From: Procambarus clarkii
Taxonomy: Eukaryota; Arthropoda; Malacostraca; Decapoda; Cambaridae
Assembly (NCBI RefSeq): GCF_040958095.1
Contig: NC_091230.1
Span: 5,583,322-5,647,321 of the forward strand
DNA length: 64,000 bases
Direction of reading: 5' to 3'
Within the stretch, counting starts at the first letter, position 1; every line of letters starts with the position of its first letter. Shown here piece after piece: positions 1 through 11,199 of the stretch. Under the pieces are notes generated by a model. The model was given only the letters and a program-made list of their open reading frames with translations, made no database searches and was not told the DNA's origin. A program made the translations under genes and the position numbers.

Positions 1-796
1 ATAGATTGGAAGTAAATAGGAGATCCTGTAAAAAAAACCTTCTGCAATTTCATTTCTTATGTTCAATATGCGATCTTAGCTAGAAAATGACCTTAGAAGA
101 TGGGGAAATACATCATTAAGGAAAACGGGTTTAATGTGGGAAGATGAATGCTCCTGTGCTGGTCGCTGGTCTAACGGAAAACACCTGGGCCGTTGACCAG
201 CTTTTTAATCCCCTTCAGCGAAATTTAAAGGGAACTAGAAGACAAACAAATTCTCGCTGGGGTAACGCAAAACACCCCAGATGAGAACCAACCTTTTAAT
301 CCCCTTGAATGAAATTTTCAGGGACTAGAAGGCTAGCAATCACTCACAGGGGTAATGAAATGGACCTGGATGGAAGGCGGCCTTTTAATCCCCTTGACAT
401 AAATAATGATAAAGGGAATAAATATGCCATATCAGAAAAGGGTCTTATAAAGAGAAGATGAAGACTGGATGATGTCATTGACCATTAGCGATGTATGTGC
501 AGGGTCACCGAGGTAATGAAATTAAGAAATTAGAGTGTGACGGGCGGCGGCCTTTTAATCCCCTTGAGCGAAATGGCTGGGGGGCCAAGACCGGTTTGGG
601 GAAAAATTGAAAAAACCCATGGGCCAATGATCGTCCATTAAAAAAAAAATAATGGACGGTCAATAATCAGGTTAAAAATTAAAAAAAAAAACACGGCCAA
701 GACCGGCTTGAGGAAAAATTTTGAAAAAACTCTGGGAACCAATGACCGGTTTGGGAAATAACCAAAATGGACGGTCGTAGGCCCGGTTTACACTAC
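1..796. repeat. Degenerate dispersed/tandem motif region
   Basis: This 5' edge holds no gene that I can support. A short core, ttttaatcccctt, recurs at 203-215, 294-306, 383-395 and 553-565. Each is followed by related text (gaaat...gggactagaag), with spacings of about 91, 89 and 170 bp, so this is a decayed tandem repeat with a unit near 90 bp. The stretch 585-780 repeats the words gaccggtttgggga and atggacggtc. Unit boundaries are approximate and I do not recognise the family. Confidence 0.55.
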
Positions 797-1388
797 TCCT
801 GCAGCATTGGCAACTCATGAGTAACCATCCTGCAGTATTGCTAACCCATGAGTGACCTTCCTGCAATATTTCCAACCCATGAGTGACCTTCCTGCAGTAT
901 TGTTAACCCATGAGTGACCATCCCGCAGTATTGCCAACCCATGAGTGACCGTCCTGCAGTATAGCCAACACATGAGTGACCTTCCTGCAGTATTGTCAAC
1001 TCATGAGTGTCCATCCTGCAGTATAGCCAACACATGAGTGACCTTCCTGCAGTATTGCCAACCCATGAGTGACCATCCTGCAGAATAGCCAACACATAAG
1101 TGACCTTCCTACAGTATTGCCATTCCATGAGTGACCATCCTGCAGTATAGCCAACACATGAGTGACCTTCCTGCAGTATTGCAGACCCATGAGTGACCTT
1201 CCTGACTTATTTCCAACCCCATGAGTGACCTTTCTGCAGTATAGCCAACACATAAGTGACCTTCCCATAGTACTGTCAACCCATGAGTGACCATCCTGGA
1301 GTATTGCCAGCCCATGAGTGACCTTCCCATAGTATTACCAACACATGAGTGACTATCCCACAGTATTGCCAACAAATGAGTGACCTTA
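797..1388. repeat. 31-bp minisatellite, about 19 copies
   Basis: A tandem array in which cctgcagtattg, then ccaacccatg, then agtgacctt recurs every 31 bp. Copies differ by scattered substitutions (ctgcag/ccatag/ccacag; aacccatg/aacacatg). Because 31 is not a multiple of 3, all three frames are cycled and three units equal 31 codons. That explains the repetitive minus-strand open frames (GHSWVGNTAGRSLM-like), which are not proteins. Most copies keep a PstI-type CTGCAG site. Confidence 0.9.
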
Positions 1389-1610
1389 ACATGTGGAATA
1401 CTTGAAAATGTGACCAAAACATTGCTTAATATAAGAACACAACACGAGAGAAGCGCTTGACTCCCTGGAGGCGGGTTGCCACCGCCGACTACAATACAGG
1501 CTGTTGAGCTGTAGTGCTTGGGCTCCTTCCCTGAGCACACATGGACGGAAAACTACCTTACCAACACACTCTGCAACAAATTGCTTTTCTGTCTCCATAT
1601 TTATCATAAG
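1389..1610. other. Unassigned spacer
   Basis: Single-copy-looking sequence between two simple repeats. No coding signal, RNA gene or element terminus was recognised. Confidence 0.4.
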
Positions 1611-1722
1611 AGAGAGAGAGAGAGGGGGGGCAGGGGGGACGGCAGGTAGAGAGTGGGAGAGAGAGAGAGAGAGGGGGGGGGCAGGGGGGATGGCAGATAG
1701 AGAGTGGGAGAGAGAGAGAGAG
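1611..1722. repeat. GA/G-rich compound repeat, two units
   Basis: Two tandem copies, each about 55-65 bp. Each consists of (GA)n, a poly-G run, cagggggg, a short ggcag-tagagagtggg segment and then (GA)n again. Open frames across it on both strands (RERERERGG; SLSLSLS) are low-complexity translations. Confidence 0.85.
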
Positions 1723-2156
1723 AATGAGTTATGGATATGACAGTTGAGTGACCAGGAGTAACAAGGATAAGAGGTGAGTGACCTAGCACAACGTCGTGGT
1801 GCTGAGTGTCTTGATATATACACCCACTAAAATGTATAAAGACAACGGATTACGTTTAAAAATGCAAACAATTATACTTTACAAATTATTCTCACATAAA
1901 TACTAACATCTTTATATTAAAAAACCTTTTACATAATCCTATATATTAATAAGAAAATACATAACCCCGAACACAACAGCCACTACCTAGAGGGATGCAA
2001 AAATACAGTGACAAAATATACAACAATTCATACAATATTGTATACAAGGAGGAAAACACAAAGCCACTAGCCGAGCTTTTATTCTGGTTTAAAATCTTGG
2101 AAAGATTTTTCAGCATATTCCCTTTAAGGATTTAATTGACCGAATTACTACATTAC
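1723..2156. other. AT-rich unassigned region
   Basis: About 430 bp of AT-rich sequence with no recognisable gene, RNA or element end. It runs into the (GT)n tract at its right side. It is the 3' flank of LINE-A copy 1 and may be the original insertion target. Confidence 0.4.
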
Positions 2157-2324
<168 letters not shown>

Positions 2325-5238
2325 CACCTAGTTGTACTCACCTAGTTGTGCTTGCGGGGGTTGAGCTCTGGCTCTTTGGTCCCGCCTCTCAACCGTCAAT
2401 CATCAGGTGTGCAGGTTCCTGAGCCTATTGGGTTCTATCATATCTACACTTGAAACTGTGTATGGAGTCAGCCTCCACCACATCACTTCCTAATGCGTTC
2501 CATTTGTCAACCACTCTGACACTAAAAAAGTTCTTTCTAATATCTCTGTGGCTCATTTGGGCACTCAGTTTCCACCTGTGTCCCCAAGTGCGTGTGCCCC
2601 TTGTGTTAAACAGCCTGTCTTTATCAACCCTGTCGATTCCCTTGAGAATCTTGAATGTGGTGATCATGTCCCCCCCCCCGAACTCTTCTGTCTTCCAACG
2701 AAGTGAGGTTTAATTCCCGTAGTCTCTCCTCGTAGCTCATACCTCTCAGCTCGGGTACTTGTCTGGTGGCAAACCTTTGAACCTTTTCCATTTTAGTCTT
2801 ATACTTGACTAGATATGGACTCCATGCTGGAGCCGCATACTCCAGGATTGGTCTGACATATGTGGTATATAATGTTCTGGAAGATTCCTTACACAAGTTT
2901 CTAAAGGCCGTTCTTACGTTAGCTAACCTGGCATATGCTGCTGCTGTTTTCCTCTTGATATGAGCTTCAGGGGACAGGTCTGGTGTGATATCAACCCCCA
3001 GGTCTTTCTCTCTCTCTGACTCTTGAAGTATTTAATCTTCCAAATGGTACCTTGTATCTGGTCTCCTGCTTCCTACCCCTATCTTCATTACATTACATTT
3101 GCTTGGGTTAAACTTTAACAGTCATTTGTTCGACCATTCCTGCAGCTTGTCCAGGTCTTCTTGAAGCTTCAAGCTGTCCTCCTCTGTCTTAATCCTTCTC
3201 ATAATTTTGGCGTCGTCAGCAAACATTGAGAGGAATGAGTCTATACCCTCTGGGAGATCATTTACGTATATCAGAAACAGGATAGGTCCAAGTACAGAGC
3301 CCTGTGGGACTCCACTGGTGACTTCACGCCAGTCTGAGGTCTCACCCCTCACTGTAACTCTCTGCTTCCTATTATTTAGGTACTCCCTTATCCACAGTAG
3401 TGCCCTACCAGTTACTCCTGCCTGTTTCTCCAGCTTATGCATCAACCTTTTATGGGGTACTGTGTCAAAGGCTTTCCGACAGTCCAAAAAAATGCAGTCC
3501 GCCCACCCTTCTCTTTCGTCTTTAATCTCTGTCACCTGATCGTAGAATTGTATCAAGCCTGTAAGGCAAGATTTACCCTCCCTGTACCCATGTTGATGGG
3601 TTGTCACGAAGTCTCTTCTCTCCAGATGTGTTACTAGGTTTTTTCTCACAATCTTCTCCATCACCTTGCATGGTATGCAAGTTAAGGACACTAGCCTGTA
3701 GTTCAGTGCCTCTTGTCTGTCACCCTTTTTGTATATTGGTACTACATTAGCAGTCTTCCATATTTCTGGTAGGTCCCCCGTTTCCAGTGACCTACTATAC
3801 ACTATGGAGAGTGGTAAGCAGAGCGCTCCTGCACACTCTTTCAATACCCATGCCGAGATTCCGTCAAGCCCAACAGCTTTTCTCACATCCAGCTCCAATA
3901 GGTGCTTCTTGACCTCATCTCTTGTAATTTCGAACCTATCCAATTTCACCTGGTTTGCTGCCACCTCTTCTAGTGCCGTGACATCTCCCTGTTCTATTGT
4001 AAAGACCTCCTGGAACCTTTTGTTGAGTTCTTCACACACCTCTTTGTCATTCTCTGTGTACCTGTCCTCGCCCACCCTAAGTTTCATCACCTGTTCCTTC
4101 ACTGTTGTCTTCCTCCTGATGTGACTGTGTAGTAGCTTTGGTTCGGTCTTGGCTTTATTAGCTATATCATTTTCATACCTTTTCTCAGCTGCTCTTCTCA
4201 CACTGACATACTCGTTCCTGGTTCTCTGGTATCTCTCTCTACTTTCTGGTGTTCTGTTATTACGGAAGTTCCTCCATGCCCTTTTGTTCAGCTCATTTGC
4301 TTTCATACATTCCCTATTAAACCACGGATTCTTCCTTTGCTTCTCTGTTTTTTCCTGTCGGGCTGGGACAAACCTGCTTACATCCTCCTGACATTTTTCG
4401 GTGACATAGTCCATCATGTCTTGTACGGACTTGGTTCCGAGTTCTGTGTCCCAATGTATATCCCATAGGAATTTATTCATTTCCTCATAGTTTCCCTTTC
4501 AGTACACCAGCCCTTTGGTTCCCAGTTCTTTTTTGGGGGTGATAATTCCCAGCTCAACCAGGTACTCAAAGCTCAATACACTATGATCACTCATTCCCGA
4601 GGGGGCTTCCAACTTAACTTCCCTTATATCCGACTCATTTAGGGTAAATATCAGATCAAGCAAGGCTGGTTCATCCCCTCCTCTCATTCTTGTCAGTCCC
4701 TTGACATGTTGACTTAGAAAGTTTCTTGTTGCCACATCCAGCAGCTTAGCTCTCCATGTGTCTGGGCCTCCATGTGGGTCTCTGTTCCCCCAATCTATCT
4801 TCCCATGGTTGAAGTCTCCCATGATTAGAAGTCTGGATCCGTTCCTGCTAGCCACAGAAGGTGCCCTGTCTATTATATTGATGGTGGCCAAGTTGTTTCT
4901 ATCATATTTCTGTCGGGGTCTTCTGTCATTCGGTGGGGGGTTATATATGACTACTATTATAATTTTCTGTCCTCCAGTTGCTATGGTGCCTGATATGTAT
5001 TCACTGAAACCTTCACAGTTCTGAATTACCATCTCTTCGAAACTCCAACCTTCTCTTATTAGCGAAGCTACACCACCTCCTCCTCTCCCTTCTCCCTCTC
5101 TTTCCTCACTACATAGTAGCCCTGTGGAAACACTGTGTTTGTTATGATTTTCGTTAGCTTTGTTTCTGTGAGTGCTATTATGTCTGGGTTTTCTTCTGTT
5201 GCCCATTCTCCAAGTTCACTTGTTTTATTTGAAATCCC
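2325..5238 (-). mobile_element. LINE-A copy 1, 5'-truncated non-LTR retrotransposon
   Basis: The element reads right to left. It begins inside the endonuclease domain near 5238, runs through RT and the C-terminal domain, and ends in a conserved 3' UTR next to (GT)n. The 3' UTR words (actcacctagttgtg; ttgagctctggctctttgg; tcaatca) recur at every other LINE-A copy in the window. RT and C-terminal sequence resemble the CR1/L2 group of the Jockey superfamily; the clade is inferred from motif memory, not a tree. Truncation joins it abruptly to sequence containing gtgtgtgtctgtgag. Confidence 0.9.
2425..5238 (-). pseudogene. LINE-A ORF2 (endonuclease-RT), broken
   Basis: The order of domains on the minus strand is endonuclease (ALTETK at the start, GDFNHGKIDW, then MSDHSVL with the catalytic DH), RT ([12 protein letters not shown] motif [11 protein letters not shown] motif B, MFADDAKI motif C) and the C-terminal domain (YVRPILEYAAPAWSPY; YEERLRELNL; GHRWKLSAQMSHRDIR). 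Comparison with sister copies shows stops replacing Arg near 4497 (GLVY*KGNYEE), Trp near 3120 (SNK*LL) and a codon near 3032. There is also a frameshift in a run of about ten Cs near 2670. The endonuclease lacks its first residues (YTNIDG region). The copy cannot make a full protein. Confidence 0.9.
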
Positions 5239-5361
5239 AAATGTGTGTGTCTGTGAGTAGTAAGGATGACGACGTATGAGCCTCATTGGATTTTGGCCAA
5301 ATGAGACGCACACGTCGTCAGGGTTTTCACCGATTTTTGGCAAATGAGGCGCACACGTCGT
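5239..5361. repeat. 43-bp direct duplication beside the palindrome end
   Basis: The words caaatgag-cgcacacgtcgtcagggttttca occur twice, starting at 5298 and 5341, exactly 43 bp apart. The second copy runs into the left end of the large palindrome, so its terminal word CAGGGTTTTCA appears at both 5319 and 5362. Only the second copy has a mirror partner on the right side. Confidence 0.75.
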
Positions 5362-5850
5362 CAGGGTTTTCAGGCGAATTTGGACAGACACAGATTTGGA
5401 ATTAAGGAATTCTTATGATGAAGTAATTTCTGAGATTTTAGAATTTTATTAAAAGTTCTTATGATGAAAATAATGTCATACCAGTTTGATAAGAGTTCTT
5501 ATGGGAGAAATTCAATTTTTTTCAGAGTTCCTACCGATAATAAACAGATATTTAGGACATATACATTTAAGTAGGATTCTTACTTAGAAACTAGTATATG
5601 TCTATATAACTGAATCATTACCCTGCCATCCCCCTCCCCCTTCCCTCCCAACCCCCCTGCATCTCCTGCTCCTACCTCACACCCCCTCCCCTCCATACTC
5701 CTGCGTCACCTGTGTTTACTTTACACCGCCAGCCAGACGCCCTGGGTCAAGTCACCTCCGTAATCTTATCTTATCTTATCATTGTGTCTCCGTAATATCT
5801 GGACCAACCCTCTCCTTTTCATTAAACTATTCAGTTTTACACAAATAAAT
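5362..5850. repeat. Left arm, outer segment
   Basis: Outermost part of the left arm, mirrored at about 14770-15268. It contains two versions of aagagttcttatg-type text, a C-rich tract (5625-5700, mirrored as a G-rich tract near 14930-15010) and tcttatcttatcttatc. No gene. Confidence 0.75.
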
Positions 5851-6720
5851 CGTGTTAGTAAGCAAGTTCTAGCTCCTGTCCCCCGCCTTAGTTTATCCTT
5901 GTATCTTCTTTACTAACAGTCCAATCCCTCTAAAATTTTAGATATTCATATTTCAAATGTAGTTCAATACATTAATTTAGTTACCGAGCTCCAGCTCTTG
6001 TCCTCCACCTTAGTTCCCTCGCACATCTTCGTTATTAACCCATTATTTTCATGAAATTTAAACCCACCATACTTCTAACTGAGGAAGTAAAGATAACACA
6101 TTTACCAAACTCTAGCTCTTGTCCTCTGCCTTAGCTCTCTCTCGTATCTTTGTTAATACATAATCAAATTCCCTGAATTTTTAACGCTCTGTATTTCAGA
6201 CACAGTAAATAAGATCTAGTCCATTACCGAGCTCCAGCTCTCATCCCCCACCTTACTTCCCTCTCTGTCTTCGGTAATATCCTATCAAATTCCCTGAAAT
6301 TTATACCCTCTGTATTTCAGACATAGTAAATAGGACCCAAACAATTATGAAACTCTAGCTCTTGTCCCCCAGCCTTAGTTCATTTGTACAAGTTCTTTAG
6401 TAACAGACCAATTTTCCCAAAATTTAAAGCAGACATACTTCAAAGTTAGTAAATCAAATCAAAACAGTTAACGAGCTCCAGCTCTCATCCCCCACCTTAG
6501 TTCTCTCTCGTATCTTTGTAAATAACCCATCAATTTTCCTGAAATTTTTACCATAGTTGTTTCAGACCTAGTAAATAAAGTCAGTATAGTTACCGAGTTT
6601 TCAACTCTTGTTCCTCGCTTAGTTCATTTGTACAAGTTCTTTATTATCCAACTAAATCACCTGAGTTTTAAGATCATCATATTTCTAACGTAGTAAAATT
6701 ATTCAGGACATTAGCTCCAT
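5850..6720. repeat. 121-bp satellite, left arm
   Basis: Copies marked by agctc(c/t)agctcttgtcc begin near 5866, 5987, 6109, 6231, 6352, 6474 and 6596, a steady period of about 121-122 bp. Alternate copies carry gagctcc and aactcta starts, so there is a dimeric period of about 243 bp. Each unit also has a gaaatttaaacc-like block and a tatttcagacatagtaaat-like block. The same satellite is mirrored in the right arm with more copies. Confidence 0.85.
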
Positions 6721-6821
6721 TTCCACTGCCCTAGATCATCAAACATAAATATTTCCAATCAAGTCCCTTTCCAGCCTAACTCTTTATCAGAGTAATCACC
6801 TAACCCTAACCTGCGTAATTA

Positions 6822-6823
<2 letters not shown>

Positions 6824-6869
<46 letters not shown>

Positions 6870-6934
6870 AGATATATACAAGAGTTGTTACATTCTTGTA
6901 CAGCCACTAGTACGCATAGCGTTTCGGGCAAGAT
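6824..6934 (-). mobile_element. Small poly(A)-tailed retroposon, left arm only
   Basis: A run of 45 Ts (6824-6868) is followed by about 66 bp ending in cgtttcgggcaagat. On the minus strand this reads as a short element with a poly(A) tail (ttgcccgaaacgctatgcg, then agtggct and tatatatctc before the A run). The right arm near 13510-13525 has the uninterrupted flanks (ggcggga-ggggtg joined to aaaagataattacgc), so this block is an insertion into the left arm only. I see no clear target duplication and the family is not recognised with certainty. Confidence 0.7.
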
Positions 6935-7900
6935 CACCCCTCCCGCCTTCCTCCATCTCATCCAAGTCTCACAAATTTAAATGTAACTGTTAATTTGCTT
7001 TCTTTCCCCGTTCATAGCATATTCTCTGTAAGTTCTGACCAGTACTTAGTCTTACATAATCTCTAGTTCTTTTCATTTTATACAAGACTTAAACAACTAT
7101 TACTATGCATCCTATCATATTTTAACATGACTCAAATGTAAATATACCCAACTTCTTCCATCCATTACAAGTCCCAGCATGTTCGCCTTGCATCTCACTA
7201 CGCTTTCTACTTTACATATTCTTGCATGTATTCCTCACATCGCAGCACCGACGCTTACAATCTCTCTCAATCCTTTACACGTTCGCACATGTTCTCAGCC
7301 TAACGTTAACAATTTTCCTCCATTCCTCCACTACATGTTCTTACCCGTTCATTACAATCCCTTACATGTTCTCTGTACAAGTTTTATACTCAGTATTCAT
7401 GTTCACTGTATTCATTAACTTTTCCCACATGTTTTCTATGTTCTTTACCATGTTCCCCATATTTTCTCTGCGATCATTCCCTTACATGTTATTTAACGCT
7501 CCTTAACTAAAATCTTTGGCCAATCAACTAAAACATGGACACTTTCGTCATTTCTCAGCTAAACTTATTATACAATCAACTAAAAATAGGCAGGATTAGC
7601 CTCGTTCAACGCCGTTCTTAACTAAAATAACTTTCTCTTAGCTAAAAATTGTCAAAGGAAACTTTCCAACACTATTCATAACTAACTTTATCCATCGTCA
7701 ATCAACTAAAAAAAAATCACTTTCATCATTTCTTAACTTAACTTAACCAACATTTATACTTTGTGGAGCACTAATATAGTCACTGTCATCATATTTTTTA
7801 TGTCTTTCCTCAACTAAAAATAGTCAAATGTAACTTCATTCAGCACTTTTGTAACTAAAATTATATGTCGTTAAGTAAGAAATATAGTCAAAGACACTCT
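6935..7900. repeat. Left arm, middle segment
   Basis: Contains many tacatgttc/acatgttc words (7170-7495) and then repeated atcaactaaaa, ttaactaaaa and catttct words (7500-7880). It is mirrored at about 12200-13500. Short frames starting MFALHLT occur in both arms but lose register with each other, so I regard them as by-products of repeat composition. Confidence 0.65.
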
Positions 7901-8500
7901 TCAAGATGCCAAAGACACTAAAACACTCCAAAAATTTACTCGCATCCTCAAAGTTATTCTCAGAGTCATCAAAAAGTTAATCTCAATCATCAAATGTTAT
8001 TCTCTAAGTAACCTTTCGTTCATCAGAGAAGCTTTCTAAGACATCTTCGTTCATCAAAGTTATTCTCAGAGCTATCAAAAAGTTAATCTCAGTCATCAAA
8101 AGGTACTTTTATGTCATCAAAGGTAATCCCAGAGTCATCAACGTTATTCTCAAAGTCATCTAGGTTATTCTCAGTCATCAAAGTTATTCTCTTAGACATC
8201 AATGTGGTTCTCAGAGATATCTAAAGTTATTCTCAGAGTCATCAAAGCTATTTTCAGTGTCATCAAAAGGTAATCTCTAACTCACTTTCGTTCATCAAAG
8301 TTAATATTAGAGTCGTCAAAGGTAATCTCTAACTCACTTTTGTTCATCATTGTTATTCTCTAAGTCACCTTCGTTCATCAATGTTGTTCTCTAAGTCACC
8401 TTCATTCATCAAAGAAACTCTACTTCTTCCAACAAGTTGTTCTTTAAGACATAAATGTTGTTCTCTAAGACATCATCAGTCATAAAAAAATTCTCCAAAT
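7900..8500. repeat. TCATCAAAG-type satellite, left arm
   Basis: Irregular short tandem repeat built of tcatcaaagttattctcagag and tcatcaatgttgttctctaagtc-like words, roughly 25-35 bp per unit. Mirrored at about 11200-12180, where the array is several hundred bp longer. Confidence 0.8.
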
Positions 8501-8589
8501 GTAACTAGTTCAACTTTTCATATGAAACCTGCACTTCTGTTAAAATATATTTTCTTAGACACTTTACCTTTTAAAACTGTTCTCTGTAC

Positions 8590-9745
8590 AACACTGCTTA
8601 AACCTACCTAACCTATCCTCTCCACCCAATGTTACTTAATAACCATAACGTTCCTAAACCTATCCTAACTTTACCTATCCTAACTAACCCTAACCTAACT
8701 TACCTAACCTAACTTAACCTATCCTCACCTAACCTAACCTAACTTAACTAACCTAATCTAACTTACCTTACCTTACCTAACCTAACTTAACCTAACCTAA
8801 CCTATCTTACCTAACCTAACTTACCTATCCTAACTTACCTATCCTAACTTAACTTGCATAACATAACCTGACCTAACCTAACTTACATATCATAACCTAA
8901 CTTACCTATCCTAACTTAACTAACCTAACATAACTTACCTTACCTAACCTAACTTAACCTGACCCCATTTACCTTACCATACCTTACCTATCCTAACTTA
9001 ACTAACCTATCTTACCTATCCAAACCTAACCTAACCTAACTTACCTTACCTACCAATCCTAACTTAACGTAAATTACCTAACTTAACCTAACCTAACTTG
9101 CATAACCTAACCTAACTTGCATAACCTAACCTAACTTACCTATTCTAACTTAACTAACTTAGCATAACTTGCCTTACCTAACTTGCATAACCTAACCTAA
9201 CTTACCTATCCTAACTTAACTAACCTAACATAACTTACCTTGCCTAACGTAACCTACCTTACCTTACCTTACCTTACCTTACCTACCCTAACTTAACTAA
9301 CATAACCTAACTTACCTTACCTAACATAACCTAACTAACCTATCCTAACTTAACTAACCTAACCTAACATAACTTGCATAACCTAACCTAACTTAACCTA
9401 ACCTATCCAATCCTAACTTACCTTACCTAACCTACCTTACCTAACCTAACTTAACTTAAATTACTTAACTTAACCTATCCTAACTTAACCTAACTTACCT
9501 ATCCTAACTTAACTCACCTAACCTAACTTAACTTGCATAACCTAACCTAACTTAACCAACCTAACCTAACTTACCTAACCTGGCTTACATAATCTAACCT
9601 AACCTAACTAACCTAACCTAACTTACATATCCTAACTTATCTAACCTATCCTTAACTAACTTAACGTAACCTAACCTAACTTAACTTGCATAACCTAAAT
9701 TAACGTAACCTAACTTAAAGTAAATTACCTAACTTAACCTTACAT
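8590..9745. repeat. Degenerate CCTAA (telomere-like) array, left arm
   Basis: Over 1.1 kb of cctaac, ttacct and cctaactta words in varied order. The composition is that of the arthropod telomere repeat (CCTAA on this strand) mixed with variant pentamers such as TTACC and TAACT. It is far too degenerate to be a functional telomere. It is mirrored by the TTAGG array at 10150-11075. Confidence 0.9.
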
Positions 9746-9805
9746 TCCCAAACTGATGTATCCTAACTTATCTAGGCCAACCAGACATGACCTAACTTAC
9801 ATATG

Positions 9806-10146
9806 ATAAGAACATATGATAAAACCTAATAAATACACTAAGATTACAAGAGGTTAGGTTAAAGGATGGAAGAATAGGAGCAATTATTACAAACATAATA
9901 AATACAACTTATGAGCAACTCGATGAACTTTAACAAATAACCCTTGAAATGTAAAAAATGACCATTTGAGAAATTAACCCTTGAAATGAGTAAATGCCCA
10001 TATATAACAAAAATCCTTTGAAATGCTTAAATACCGAATCTTTAACAAATAACCCTAGAAAAGCAAAAATGACCATTTGAGTAAATATCAATTGAAACGA
10101 ACAAATGCATATGAGACATTGATTGACGAAAGACAAGAAGGAATAA
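9806..10146. other. Palindrome loop with a 112-bp internal duplication
   Basis: Non-mirrored AT-rich spacer between the two arms. The block tttaacaaataaccct followed by aaaatgaccatttgag occurs at 9929 and again at 10041, so the loop contains an imperfect tandem duplication of about 112 bp. The phrase cccttgaaatg recurs in between. A 68-aa minus-strand frame crosses it but has no recognisable feature. Confidence 0.65.
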
Positions 10147-10149
10147 TTA

Positions 10150-11075
10150 TGTAAGTTAGGTCATGTCTGGTTAGCCTAGATAAGTTAGGATACATCAGTT
10201 TGGGTATGTAAGGTTAAGTTAGGCAATTTACTTTAAGTTAGGTTACGTTAATTTAGGTTATGCAAGTTAAGTTAGGTTAGGTTAGGTTAAGTTAGGTAAG
10301 GATAGGTTAGCTAAGTTAGGATATGTAAGTTAGGTTAGGTTAGGTTATGTATGCTAGGTTAGGTAAGTTAGGTTAAGTTAGATTAGGTTGAGTAAGTTAG
10401 GTTAGGTTATGCAAGTTAAGTTAGGTTAGGTGAGTTAAGTTAGGATAGGTAAGTTAGGTTAAGTTAAATAATTTAAGTTAAGTTAGGTTAGGTAAGGTAA
10501 GGTAAGGTAGGTTAGGTAAGGTAAGGTATGTTAGGTAAGGTAAGTTAGGATAGGTTAGGTTAGGTTAAGTTAGGTTAGGTTAGGTTATGCAAGATAGGTT
10601 AGGTTAAGTTAGGTAATTTACGTTAAATTAGGATAGGTATGTAAGGTAAGTTAGGTTAGGTTTGGATAGGTAAGATAGGTTAGTTAAGTTAGGATAGGCA
10701 AGGTATGGTAAGGTGAGTTAGGTTAGGTTAAGTTAGGTTAGGTAAGGTAAGTTATGTTAGGTTAGTTAAGTTAGGATAGGTAAGTTAGGTTATGATATGT
10801 AAGTTAGGTTAGGTCAGGTTATGTTATGCAAGTTAAGTTAGGATAGGTAAGTTAGGATAGGTATGTTAGGTTAGGTAAGATAGGTTAGGTTAAGTTAGGT
10901 TAGGATAAGTTAGGGTAGGTAAGGTAAGGTAAGTTAGATTAGGTTAGTTAAGTTAGGTTAGGTTAAGTTAGGATAGGTTAAGTTAGGTTAGGTAAGTTAG
11001 GTTAGGGTTAGTTAGAATAGGTAAAGTTAGGATAGGTTTAGGAACATTATGTTAACTAAGTAACATTGGGTGGAG
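10150..11075. repeat. Degenerate TTAGG (telomere-like) array, right arm
   Basis: Mirror image of the left array, now ttagg-rich on the plus strand with aagttagg, ggtaagg and ataggt variants. It is about 230 bp shorter than the left copy. The G-rich strand reads outward, away from the palindrome centre, in both arms. Confidence 0.9.
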
Positions 11076-11199
11076 AGGATAGGTTAGGTAGGTTTAAGCA
11101 GTGTTGTACAGAGAACTTAAAAGGTAAAGTGTTTAAGAAAATATATTTTAACAGAAGTGCAGGTTTCATATGAAAAGTTGAACTAGTTACATTTGGAGA

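Noticed and set aside
797-1388. CRISPR-like array of 31-bp repeats
   Set aside because: Repeats are contiguous and variable with no unique spacers, no cas genes, and the context is a eukaryotic genome.
8590-11075. Interstitial scar of a telomere-telomere fusion
   Set aside because: The G-rich strand points outward in both arms (CCTAA then TTAGG), the reverse of a fusion, and the arrays lie inside a larger palindrome.
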